The position numbers and the translations under genes were made by a program. Of a stretch of 6,646 nt of DNA, positions 1-6,331 are shown piece after piece (position 1 is the first letter of the stretch; every line of letters starts with the position of its first letter). The notes under the pieces were generated by a model. That model had not been told where the DNA came from and did not search any database. It saw only the letters and a list, made by a program, of their open reading frames with translations. This stretch comes from Clostridiales bacterium (GTDB lineage Bacteria > Bacillota > Clostridia > Oscillospirales > QAMX01): contig JAEERN010000030.1 in the NCBI GenBank assembly GCA_016285815.1, positions 1 to 6,646 on the forward strand. The letters are read 5' to 3'.

Positions 1-783
1 CGCGAGGGCTTCGCCGTGACCCGCGTCGCCCCCGGGCCGGACGGCCGCGTCTCCGCGGCCGACGTGCTGGCCGCCGTGCGGCCGGACACCGCGCTGGTCT
101 CGGTGATGCTGCTCAACAACGAGGTCGGGACCCTTCAGCCCGTCTCCGAGATCGCCCGCGGCCTGCGGCGGCTGCGCTCCCGCGCGGTGTTCCACACCGA
201 CGCGGTCCAGGCCTTCGGCCGCGTGCCCTTTTCCGTCGCCTCGCTGGGCGCGGACCTCGTGACCGTCAGCGGTCACAAGCTGCACGCGCCCAAGGGGATC
301 GGGGCCCTCTGGATCCGAAAAGGCGTCCGGCTAGCGCCGCTGACCTTCGGCGGCGGCCAGGAGCGGGACCTTGTGCCGGGCACCGAGCCCGTCCCCCTCA
401 TTGCGGCTTTTGCCGCCGCCGCGGCGGCGCGGGACCGCACCGGCCGGGCCGCCGCGCTGAAGGCGCTGGCGCTGGAGCGGCTCGCCGCCGTTCCGGGCCT
501 TGCGGTCCTGTCCCCGGGCGACGCTTCGACCTGCATGGTCTCGCTGCCGGGCTTCCGGTCGGAGACTCTGCTGCATTACCTGTCGGACCGGGGGATCTCC
601 GTCTCTTCCGGCTCTGCCTGCGGCCGCGGGAAACCGAGCCACGTGCTGAAGGCCATGGGGCTCTCCCCCGCCCCGAGGGACGGGGCCCTCCGCATCAGCT
701 TTTCATCATTCAACACCGAGGAGGATGTCCGGCTTCTGACCGGGGCGCTGACCGCCGCCGTGTCCGAGCTGGCGCACGTTTGA
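1..783 (+). CDS. Cysteine desulfurase, NifS/IscS family (5'-truncated by window edge)
   Basis: This PLP enzyme converts L-cysteine to alanine and leaves a persulfide on its active-site Cys for sulfur transfer. The frame is open from base 1, so the N-terminal third (roughly 115-120 residues of a ~380-residue family) lies outside the window. Visible landmarks are NNEVGT (nt 115-132), HTDAVQAFG with the Asp and Gln that contact the cofactor (nt 193-219), the SGHK Schiff-base lysine (Lys codon 277-279), GGGQE (nt 349-363) and the SSGSACG loop with the catalytic Cys (codon 619-621), followed by PSHVLKAMG. The loop after Cys is two residues shorter than in IscS. The usual RSGT after GGGQE reads VPGT here. 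The stop lies 8 nt before the ATG of thiI, which suggests that this protein is the dedicated sulfur donor of ThiI, like NifZ of Bacillus subtilis. Family assignment is firm; the exact subgroup name is not, so no symbol is given. Confidence 0.95.
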   Translation, partial: REGFAVTRVAPGPDGRVSAADVLAAVRPDTALVSVMLLNNEVGTLQPVSEIARGLRRLRSRAVFHTDAVQAFGRVPFSVASLGADLVTVSGHKLHAPKGIGALWIRKGVRLAPLTFGGGQERDLVPGTEPVPLIAAFAAAAAARDRTGRAAALKALALERLAAVPGLAVLSPGDASTCMVSLPGFRSETLLHYLSDRGISVSSGSACGRGKPSHVLKAMGLSPAPRDGALRISFSSFNTEEDVRLLTGALTAAVSELAHV

Positions 784-791
784 ACCGTCGT

Positions 792-2012
792 ATGAAGTAC
801 AAAGAGATCATTTTGCTGAAACTGGGCGAGATCGTCCTCAAGGGACTGAACCGCACCAACTTCGAACAGCAGCTGCTGTCCAACGTCCGCTTCCGTCTGT
901 CCCGCATCGGGAACTTCCACGTCAGCATCCTGCAGTCCACGGTCTACATCCGGCCCACGGACGCCGAGGCGGACGCCCGCGTCACCGAGGCCGTCGAGGC
1001 CATGCGGCTGGTCTACGGCGTGGTGGTGGTCTGCCGCACGGCGGAATGTCCCAAGGACATGGCCGAGATCTCCCGGCTTCTGCCGGAGGTCTGCGCCGAC
1101 GCGCTGTCCGGCGTCTCCTCGTTCAAGGTCCACGTTCGCCGCTCGGACAAGAAATTCCCGCTGACCTCGCCGGAAATCGCCGCCGAGGCCGGCGGTGTGC
1201 TGCTGGAGGCGTTCCCCCATCTGTCCGTGGATCTGGACCATCCGGAGATGACTGTCTACGTTGAGATCCGCGACCACGCGGCCTATCTCCACGCGGGCCA
1301 GCTGCCCGGCGCCGGCGGGCTGCCCGTCGGAACGGGGGGGCGCGGGATGCTGATGCTGTCCGGCGGCATCGACAGCCCCGTGGCGGGCCACATGATGGCC
1401 AAGCGCGGCGTCTTGCTGTCCGCCGTCCACTTCGAAAGCCCGCCCTACACCTCCGAACGGGCCCGGCAGAAGGTGCTGGATCTGGCCGCGCAGATGTCCC
1501 TGCGCTGCGGCCGCATCCGCCTCTACGTCGTCAACGCCGCTCCGCTGATGGAGGCCCTGCGCGGCGCCTGTCAGGAGGACCTGTTCACGCTGCTGCTGCG
1601 GCGCATGATGATGCGCATGGCCTGCGAGCTGGCCATGCGGGAGGACTGCGGCTGCGTCATCACCGGCGAGAGTCTGGGCCAGGTGGCCAGCCAGACCATG
1701 CCGTCGCTGGCCGTCACCTCCGAGGTCTGCGACCGGCTGCTGCTGCGGCCCCTCATCGGCATGGACAAAGAGGAGATCATCCGCGTGGCCCGCGCCACGG
1801 ACACCTTTGAAATCTCCACCCGCCCCTTCGAGGACTGCTGTACCGTCTTCACCCCCAAACACCCCAACACCAAGCCCAAGTCCGACCGGCTGGCCGCGGA
1901 AGAGGCCAAGCTGGACTTCGAGCCCCTGCTCCGGGCCGCGCTGGACGGCGCCGAGCTCATCGTCGTCGGCTCCAGCCCCCGCGGCGAAGCCGAAGGGAGG
2001 GACCGCGCGTGA
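792..2012 (+). CDS. thiI: tRNA 4-thiouridine synthase ThiI (rhodanese-less form)
   Basis: ThiI adenylates U8 of tRNA with ATP and replaces the oxygen with sulfur taken from a cysteine desulfurase persulfide, giving 4-thiouridine. From ATG 792 the protein has 406 residues. It contains an N-terminal ferredoxin-like segment (LGEIVLKGLNR, about residues 11-21), a THUMP tRNA-binding domain (about 60-165), and a PP-loop ATPase domain with SGGIDSP at 190-196, ITGESLGQVASQT at about 290-302 and the conserved PFEDCC at 345-350. That last motif holds the Cys equivalent to the E. coli Cys344 region. The protein ends about 50 residues later, so the rhodanese domain of the E. coli enzyme is missing, as in Bacillus (about 400 aa). 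A role in thiazole synthesis through a rhodanese is therefore unlikely. ATG 792 is preferred because homologues start with this M-K-Y-type segment; a TTG at 780 overlaps the desulfurase stop. No good Shine-Dalgarno precedes either start, so translational coupling to the gene upstream is likely. Confidence 0.95.
   Translation: MKYKEIILLKLGEIVLKGLNRTNFEQQLLSNVRFRLSRIGNFHVSILQSTVYIRPTDAEADARVTEAVEAMRLVYGVVVVCRTAECPKDMAEISRLLPEVCADALSGVSSFKVHVRRSDKKFPLTSPEIAAEAGGVLLEAFPHLSVDLDHPEMTVYVEIRDHAAYLHAGQLPGAGGLPVGTGGRGMLMLSGGIDSPVAGHMMAKRGVLLSAVHFESPPYTSERARQKVLDLAAQMSLRCGRIRLYVVNAAPLMEALRGACQEDLFTLLLRRMMMRMACELAMREDCGCVITGESLGQVASQTMPSLAVTSEVCDRLLLRPLIGMDKEEIIRVARATDTFEISTRPFEDCCTVFTPKHPNTKPKSDRLAAEEAKLDFEPLLRAALDGAELIVVGSSPRGEAEGRDRA
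1995..2000 (+). promoter_or_regulatory. Ribosome binding site of cinA (inside thiI)
   Basis: GGGAGG (preceded by AA, giving AAGGGAGG from 1993) lies inside the last codons of thiI and 8 nt before the GTG at 2009. It decides the cinA start: the GTG overlaps the thiI TGA as GTGA, a classic arrangement for translational coupling. Confidence 0.8.
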
Positions 2013-3247
2013 ACGCCGAACTCATCGCCGTCGGCACCGAGCTTCTGCTGGGCCAGATCGCCGACACCGACGGACAGTACATCTCCCGCCGGCTCTCTGA
2101 GCTGGGCGTCAACGTCTACTACCACACCGTGGTGGGCGACAACCCCGACCGGCTGGCCGCCGTGCTGCGTCTGGCGCGGAAGCGTTCGGACCTGATCGTC
2201 ACCACCGGCGGCCTCGGCCCCACCTACGACGACCTGACCAAAGAGCTGATCTGCCGCGAATTCGGCCGAAAACTGGTCCGGGACGAGGAGAGTCTGGCCA
2301 GGATCCGGGCCTTTTTCGAAGCCTCCGGCCGCCCCATGACGGAGAACAACCTCAAACAGGCCGACCTGCCCGAGGGCTGCACCGTCTTCGCCAACGACTG
2401 GGGCACCGCGCCGGGCTGCGCCTTCGTCTCCGGAAGCTGCACCGTGGCCATGCTGCCCGGCCCCCCGCGGGAGTGCCGGCCCATGACCGACTATCGGCTG
2501 GTGCCCTATCTGGCCGCCCGGGCCGACGGCGTCATCCGGTCGGATGTGGTGCGCGTCTGCGGCATCGGCGAATCCGCCGTCGAGGCCATGCTGCGGCCCA
2601 TGATGGAACACGCCGTCAACCCCTCTGTGGCGCCCTACTGCAAGCTGGGCGAGGTGGAGCTGCGCGTCACCGCCCGCGCCGGGACCGAGGCCGAGGCCCG
2701 GGCCCTGACCGCCCCCGCCGTCGAGGCCATCTGCCTGGCGCTGGGCGACGCGGTCTACGGCGTCAACGTCCCGGGCCTGGAGCACGCCGTGGTCGAGGCG
2801 CTGGCGGCCAAGAAGCTGACGCTGTCCACGGCGGAGTCCTGCACCGGCGGTCTGGTGGCCAAGCGCGTCACCGACGTGCCCGGCGCGTCGGCCGTTTTCC
2901 TGGGCGGCGTGGTCAGCTATGCCAACGAGGTCAAGCAGAACGTTCTGGGCGTCCCGGCCGAAACGCTGGCCGCCCACGGCGCGGTCAGCCCCGAGACCGC
3001 CGAAGCCATGGCCCGCGGCGTCTGCCGCCTCACCGGCAGCGACGTGGGCGTCAGCCTCACCGGCATCGCCGGACCCGGCGGCGGCACGGCGGAAAAACCC
3101 GTGGGCCTGGTGTATATCGGCCTCTGCGTCCGCGGCGGGACGCGGGTCTCCGAGCTTCGGGCCGGAAGCGTCAACCGCGGCCGGGACGACATCCGCAGCC
3201 TCGCGGCCACCCGCGCGCTGAAGCTGGTCTTCGACGCGGTAAAGTGA
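2009..3247 (+). CDS. cinA: CinA family protein: NMN deamidase / ADP-ribose pyrophosphatase-type two-domain protein
   Basis: The 412-residue length matches full two-domain CinA. The N-terminal MoaB/MogA-like domain (COG1058 type, about residues 1-170) shows VGTELLLGQIADT at 8-20, TTGGLGPTYDD at 65-75 and PGPPRE at 150-155. A linker domain (about 180-250) follows. The C-terminal PncC-type domain (about 256-410) shows STAESCTGG at 273-281 and TGIAGPGGGT at 351-360, then KPVGLVYIGL at 363-372. In characterised members the C-terminal domain deamidates nicotinamide mononucleotide to nicotinate mononucleotide, recycling pyridine nucleotide produced for example by NAD-dependent DNA ligase; the N-terminal domain is an ADP-ribose pyrophosphatase. 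The name comes from competence-induced loci in streptococci, but there is no competence or recA gene here. It starts with GTG within the thiI stop, and a terminator begins 26 nt after its stop, so it is the last gene of the operon. Confidence 0.95.
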   Translation: MNAELIAVGTELLLGQIADTDGQYISRRLSELGVNVYYHTVVGDNPDRLAAVLRLARKRSDLIVTTGGLGPTYDDLTKELICREFGRKLVRDEESLARIRAFFEASGRPMTENNLKQADLPEGCTVFANDWGTAPGCAFVSGSCTVAMLPGPPRECRPMTDYRLVPYLAARADGVIRSDVVRVCGIGESAVEAMLRPMMEHAVNPSVAPYCKLGEVELRVTARAGTEAEARALTAPAVEAICLALGDAVYGVNVPGLEHAVVEALAAKKLTLSTAESCTGGLVAKRVTDVPGASAVFLGGVVSYANEVKQNVLGVPAETLAAHGAVSPETAEAMARGVCRLTGSDVGVSLTGIAGPGGGTAEKPVGLVYIGLCVRGGTRVSELRAGSVNRGRDDIRSLAATRALKLVFDAVK

Positions 3248-3273
3248 TCCGCTTCTGTGCTATCCACGTTCAA

Positions 3274-3316
3274 AAAGGGCCCGACAGGCGCCGGTAAAGC
3301 GCCTGTCGGGCCCTTT
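3274..3316. terminator. Perfect 18-bp hairpin, probable bidirectional terminator
   Basis: AAAGGGCCCGACAGGCGC at 3274-3291 pairs without mismatch with 3299-3316 around the 7-nt loop CGGTAAA. On the plus strand the arm ends in TTTGTCTCTT, a weak U-tract, 26 nt after the cinA stop. On the minus strand the arm ends in CCCTTTTTG, a five-T tract, about 73 nt after the stop of the convergent 113-aa gene. The hairpin therefore sits between two converging genes and probably ends both transcripts. Confidence 0.88.
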
Positions 3317-3389
3317 GTCTCTTCCGGACGGGGGATCCCGCCCCGGTTCGCGTTTGAATTTGATCGTGCGGTCCCTGCGCGGGCGGCGG

Positions 3390-3731
3390 TCAGCCCCGGC
3401 GTGCCTCTCGCAGCGGTGCGTTCCACATCACGCGCACGCCCGTTCCGGCGGCAAGCCCATCCACGGTCTCACGCAGCCGCTCCAACAGCATCGCCTCTCG
3501 CTTTTTCGAGCGTCTTCCCGGCGCGCTGTACAACGTTTGGGAAAAATAGGCGTCGTAGGACACGGCGAAATCCTCGTCGCTGCAGTGTGGGAAAAAGCTC
3601 ACTGCGGCCTCATAGGAAACGTGCCCGGCCGACGAATCCGCCGCCAGCAGGACCAGCGCGCCGCGCCGCGCCACCCCGTTGAACTCGCCCTCTGCGGCGA
3701 AATACTGCTCGTAAACGTCGATCACAGCCAT
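3390..3731 (-). CDS. Conserved-looking small protein of unknown function (113 aa)
   Basis: I do not recognise the family. The reading is soluble-looking, has no membrane segment or signal peptide, and does not have the Arg/Pro-rich composition of spurious antisense frames in this GC-rich DNA. It begins MAVIDVYEQYFAAEGEF, has an alternating hydrophobic stretch GALVLLAADS (24-33), then an aromatic/acidic part with VSFFPHCSDEDFAVSYDAYF at 44-63, a basic turn PGRRSKKRE (71-79) and an amphipathic helix MLLERLRETVDGL (81-93). Three things support a real gene: GGGGGA (minus strand, 3740-3745) 8 nt before the ATG, a near-consensus promoter at 3788-3816, and a terminator beyond its stop. It diverges from the beta-helix operon and converges on cinA. 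No function is claimed; a regulatory or accessory role for the divergent operon is possible but unsupported by any visible motif. Confidence 0.75.
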   Translation of the reverse strand: MAVIDVYEQYFAAEGEFNGVARRGALVLLAADSSAGHVSYEAAVSFFPHCSDEDFAVSYDAYFSQTLYSAPGRRSKKREAMLLERLRETVDGLAAGTGVRVMWNAPLREARRG

Positions 3732-3787
3732 CCGCGATGTCCCCCGTTCCGTCGCTCTGTGCGGCGGTCCGCCGCATCTTTTCTATT

Positions 3788-3816
3788 ATTATACCAGATC
3801 TTTCCCCGGCGGGCAA
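3788..3816 (-). promoter_or_regulatory. Sigma-A-type promoter of the 113-aa gene
   Basis: Read on the minus strand, the -35 box TTGCCC (3816-3811) and a perfect -10 box TATAAT (3793-3788) are separated by exactly 17 nt. The predicted start is near 3781, giving a leader of about 50 nt before the ATG at 3731. The box lies in the only AT-rich patch of this gap. Confidence 0.75.
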
Positions 3817-3827
3817 CCGCGCCTCGC

Positions 3828-3863
3828 TTGCTTTTTTCCGCCTCCCGTGCTATACTCTATACT
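3828..3863 (+). promoter_or_regulatory. Sigma-A-type promoter of the beta-helix operon
   Basis: The -35 box TTGCTT (3828-3833) is followed after 17 nt by the -10 box TATACT (3851-3856). A second TATACT lies at 3858-3863, seven nt further on, and would have 24-nt spacing, so the first is preferred. The predicted start near 3863 gives a leader of roughly 65 nt. Its -35 box lies 11 bp from the -35 box of the leftward promoter, so one regulator could control both. Confidence 0.72.
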
Positions 3864-3890
3864 GGACCGGGCGCTTGCCGGACCGGACCG
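3864..3890 (+). repeat. Three GGACCG repeats in the early leader, possible operator
   Basis: GGACCG occurs at 3864-3869, 3880-3885 and 3885-3890, the last two overlapping by one base. The cluster starts right at the predicted transcription start, where a repressor could act. The copies are short and the DNA is GC-rich, so chance is a real alternative. Confidence 0.25.
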
Positions 3891-3917
3891 CTTCCCCCTA
3901 TCTTCCGCGACAGCCTG

Positions 3918-3924
3918 AAAGGAG
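3918..3924 (+). promoter_or_regulatory. Strong ribosome binding site of the 422-aa beta-helix gene
   Basis: AAAGGAG lies 5 nt before ATG 3930. This fixes the start: the frame stays open about 600 nt further upstream, but that part crosses both promoters and the antisense gene. Confidence 0.9.
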
Positions 3925-3929
3925 AAAAC

Positions 3930-5198
3930 ATGATCGACGTCAACGACTTCCGCTGTGCCACCGACAGCGAGACCTTTGAAAAGGCGCTGGCCGCCCGTCA
4001 GAGCGACGGGATCCTGATCGTCCCGCCCCGCCGGTCCGACATCGAGCCGGAGCGGGATTTCTGGCTCATCGACCGCGCCATCCTTCTGCCCGAAAACACC
4101 ACCGTGATCCTGCGGAACGCCACCATCAAGCTCTCGGACCGGTGCCGGGACAACTTCTTCCGGACGGCCAACTGCGGGCTGGGGATCGCTTTTCCGGAGA
4201 AGATCCGCAACGTCCATCTCCGCGGCGAGGGCCTCTGCATCCTGCAGGGCGCCGACCATCCGCGCGCCGCGGGCGACAGCAGCAAGCTGCTGCACGCTCC
4301 CTGTCCCCACCTGCCCGAGGACGTCTGCCGCGTCAGCGACTGGGTCCCGGCCGAGCGCCGCCGCCCCGACAAGCTGGACTTTTGGGACATCCACGGCCAC
4401 TCTTACGGCACGGACGCCGGAAAAGAGGGCGAATCCCAGTACGGCGATTGGCGCGGGATCGGCGTGCTGTTCGCCAACGCCGAAAACTTTTCCATCTCCG
4501 GCCTGAAGATCGTCGAGTCCCACGGCTGGGGGATCTCGCTGGAGGCCTGTGCCAACGGGCGCGTGGAGAAGATCGAATTCGACTCGTGCATGTACAAAGA
4601 GATCGACGGCATGCGGATGAACATGGAAAACCAGGACGGCATCGACGTCCGCAACGGCTGTCACCACCTCGTGATCTCGGACGTCACCGGCCGCACCGGG
4701 GACGACGTGATCGCTCTGACCGCCATCGCCAATCCCGCGTTTCTCCCCGGCGGTTCTCTGCGGACCACCCACGTCATGCACAACGACTGGACCAGGCGCG
4801 AGCGGGACATCCACGACGTCGTCATCCGCAACGTCGTCGCCCACTCGTACCTCTGCTTCACGGTCCGGCTGCTGCCGGCTCTGGCGAGCATCTACAACGT
4901 CGTCATCGACGGCGTGATCGACACCGCCCCGAACTGTCACGCCAGCGGCGGGACCTTCCTGCTGGGCGACGACGGCGGGTACGGGGAAAACCTGCCGGAC
5001 AGCATGCGGAACGTCACCATCTCGAACGCGGTCTGCGGCAGCAGCCGGGCGATCATCGTCGGAGGCTATCTGACGGACTCGGTGATCGCCAACGTCGTCA
5101 ACCGGAACCCCGGCTGTCCCGTGCTCTCCGTCGACCGGCCCGACGGGCTGAGGAACGTTTCCACCTGCAATCTGGTCACCCGCGCGGAGCGCGCCTGA
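3930..5198 (+). CDS. GH28-like right-handed beta-helix protein (putative cytoplasmic polygalacturonase-type glycosidase)
   Basis: The 422-residue protein starts MIDVNDF without a signal peptide, so it is predicted cytoplasmic. Repeated short strand patterns ending in N or D (NVHLRGEG 94-101, FSISGLKI 187-194, LVISDVTG 247-254, DVVIRNVVA 296-304, YNVVIDGV 322-329, NVTISNAV 361-368) mark a right-handed parallel beta-helix. NQDGID at 234-239 and TGDDVIAL at 256-263 match the NTD and DD motifs of GH28; D236 and D258/D259 are 22-23 apart, as in fungal polygalacturonases. R313 in TVRLL lies 54 residues after D259, where GH28 has RIK, but the Lys is replaced. A GHG-like motif with the catalytic-region His is not clear (H281 and H284 are candidates). 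Residues 103-175 form an insertion rich in Cys, His and Trp that the downstream paralogue lacks. It has its own promoter and is 14 nt from the next gene. GH28-like fold is likely; the substrate (pectic or other uronate oligosaccharide) is inferred only. Confidence 0.85.
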   Translation: MIDVNDFRCATDSETFEKALAARQSDGILIVPPRRSDIEPERDFWLIDRAILLPENTTVILRNATIKLSDRCRDNFFRTANCGLGIAFPEKIRNVHLRGEGLCILQGADHPRAAGDSSKLLHAPCPHLPEDVCRVSDWVPAERRRPDKLDFWDIHGHSYGTDAGKEGESQYGDWRGIGVLFANAENFSISGLKIVESHGWGISLEACANGRVEKIEFDSCMYKEIDGMRMNMENQDGIDVRNGCHHLVISDVTGRTGDDVIALTAIANPAFLPGGSLRTTHVMHNDWTRRERDIHDVVIRNVVAHSYLCFTVRLLPALASIYNVVIDGVIDTAPNCHASGGTFLLGDDGGYGENLPDSMRNVTISNAVCGSSRAIIVGGYLTDSVIANVVNRNPGCPVLSVDRPDGLRNVSTCNLVTRAERA

Positions 5199-5202
5199 CA
5201 GT

Positions 5203-5207
5203 GGGGA
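5203..5207 (+). promoter_or_regulatory. Ribosome binding site of the 354-aa beta-helix gene
   Basis: GGGGA lies 5 nt before ATG 5213 in the short gap after the preceding stop. It supports ATG 5213 over the in-frame GTG at 5201, which would leave no room for a Shine-Dalgarno site outside the upstream gene. Confidence 0.6.
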
Positions 5208-5212
5208 CTTGC

Positions 5213-6277
5213 ATGGAGCAAAACGGCTTTCAGCGCGGCGGAAGCGCGTATCTGACGGACCTGATCGCCCGGGCCGTCGCCCGGGGCGAGCGCGAGGCTG
5301 TCGCCCGGGGCCGCTGGGAGATCGACGAGGCGGTCCGCCTGCCCGGCGACTTCACGCTGATCCTGGACGGGTGTCATCTGCGGATGGCGGACGGATGCTA
5401 TGCCAATCTGTTCGTCAACGAGCACCACGACACGCCGCCGGGCCGGACCGCGGCCGGCACCGACCGGAACGTCGCCCTGATCGGGCGGAACGGCGCGGTG
5501 CTGGACGGCGGCGCCTACAACGGCCTGTCCGAGCGGAACGCGGGGCGGAACGGCCTGCCGCCCATCTGGAAAAACAATCTGGTGCTGTTCACCAACGTGG
5601 ACGGCTTCACCGTCCGTGGGCTCTCGTGCCGCAACTTCCGCTGGTGGGCGCTGAACTTCCTGTTCTGTGCCCACGGGCGCCTGACGGATCTGGACTTTCT
5701 CGCCAACGACGCCGCCGTCGGCGGGGACGGGCGCCCGTACCGCGGCCTGCGCCACGACCGGTACGACGAGATCCTCGTCAAAAACGCCGACGGGATCGAC
5801 CTGCGCCAGGGGTGCCACGATATCCTGATCGAGAACGTCACCGGCTTCACCGAGGACGATTCGGTGGCTCTCACCCGTCTGGACGGCGAGATGGAGCGGC
5901 GCTTCGCCGTGGAAGGACTCACCACCGACCTGTACAACGTCACCGTCCGGAACGTCGCGACCTCGGCGCTCTGCGCCAACGTCCGCCTGCTGAGCCAGTG
6001 CGCGGGGCGGTTTTACAACGTTCTGATCGACGGCGTGACCGACACGTCTCTGAACTCGCCGCACATGGACCGGGGCGGCCACGGGGTCCGCATCGGCGAC
6101 GCGCGCCGCTACGGCGACCATCTTCCCACCGCCGACGAGTTCTTCGACATCACCGTGCGCCGCGTCCGCTCCCGCGCGGCGTGCGTCCTGTCGCTGGCGG
6201 GAGAGGTCGGCGATCTGGTGCTGGAGGAGATCGAAGGCTTCGACGGCGCCGAGGCCCTGCCGGGCGTTCCCGGCTGA
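5213..6277 (+). CDS. GH28-like right-handed beta-helix protein, second member of the pair
   Basis: The 354-residue protein has no signal peptide or membrane segment. It opens with a helical segment and FTLILDGCHLRMAD (47-60), equivalent to the VILRNATIKLSD part of its upstream neighbour, and then continues as a beta-helix. The shared core is unmistakable: NADGIDLRQGCH at 191-202 against NQDGIDVRNGCH upstream, FTEDDSVALT at 212-221 against RTGDDVIALT, NVRLL at 256-260 against TVRLL, and YNVLIDGVTDT at 268-278 against YNVVIDGVIDT. D193 and D215/D216 keep GH28 spacing; the residue before DD is Glu, not Gly; R258 is present and the RIK lysine is not. FRWWALNF (142-149) and the HMDRGGHGVRIGD segment (284-296) are further conserved-looking patches. 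Same operon as the 422-aa gene, 14 nt downstream, so probably co-translated and acting on the same or a related oligosaccharide. Alternatives are a polysaccharide lyase or a glycan epimerase on the same fold. Confidence 0.85.
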   Translation: MEQNGFQRGGSAYLTDLIARAVARGEREAVARGRWEIDEAVRLPGDFTLILDGCHLRMADGCYANLFVNEHHDTPPGRTAAGTDRNVALIGRNGAVLDGGAYNGLSERNAGRNGLPPIWKNNLVLFTNVDGFTVRGLSCRNFRWWALNFLFCAHGRLTDLDFLANDAAVGGDGRPYRGLRHDRYDEILVKNADGIDLRQGCHDILIENVTGFTEDDSVALTRLDGEMERRFAVEGLTTDLYNVTVRNVATSALCANVRLLSQCAGRFYNVLIDGVTDTSLNSPHMDRGGHGVRIGDARRYGDHLPTADEFFDITVRRVRSRAACVLSLAGEVGDLVLEEIEGFDGAEALPGVPG

Positions 6278-6292
6278 TCCCCGCACGATCGC

Positions 6293-6326
6293 AAAAGGCC
6301 CCCGGAGCGCTCCGGGGGCCTTTTTT
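6293..6326 (+). terminator. Perfect palindromic intrinsic terminator of the beta-helix operon
   Basis: Bases 6293-6308 are the exact reverse complement of 6309-6324, with GGCCCCCGGAG in the GC-rich stem and AAAA/TTTT at its base. The run of six T at 6321-6326 follows at once. It begins 15 nt after the stop of the last gene. The A-run on the other side would also let it act on the minus strand. Confidence 0.95.
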
Positions 6327-6331
6327 CTCTC

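Noticed and set aside
780..791. TTG at 780 as thiI start
   Set aside because: It overlaps the desulfurase stop, adds only four residues not expected from homologues, and has no better ribosome binding site than ATG 792.
576..2977. Long minus-strand open frames opposite the desulfurase, thiI and cinA genes (428 and 468 codons)
   Set aside because: Their translations are low-complexity (Gly, Gln, Asp, His or Ala rich) and lie opposite genes with clear family motifs. They are products of high GC content.
3315..3929. Upstream in-frame extension of the 422-aa beta-helix protein
   Set aside because: It crosses the antisense gene, both promoters and the leader. The strong AAAGGAG at 3918-3924 fixes the start at 3930, and the extension has no domain character.
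4142..5212. Upstream in-frame extension of the second beta-helix protein through the first gene
   Set aside because: It is an Arg-rich shadow of the first beta-helix gene. The ATG at 5213 with GGGGA in front starts where homology-like sequence begins.
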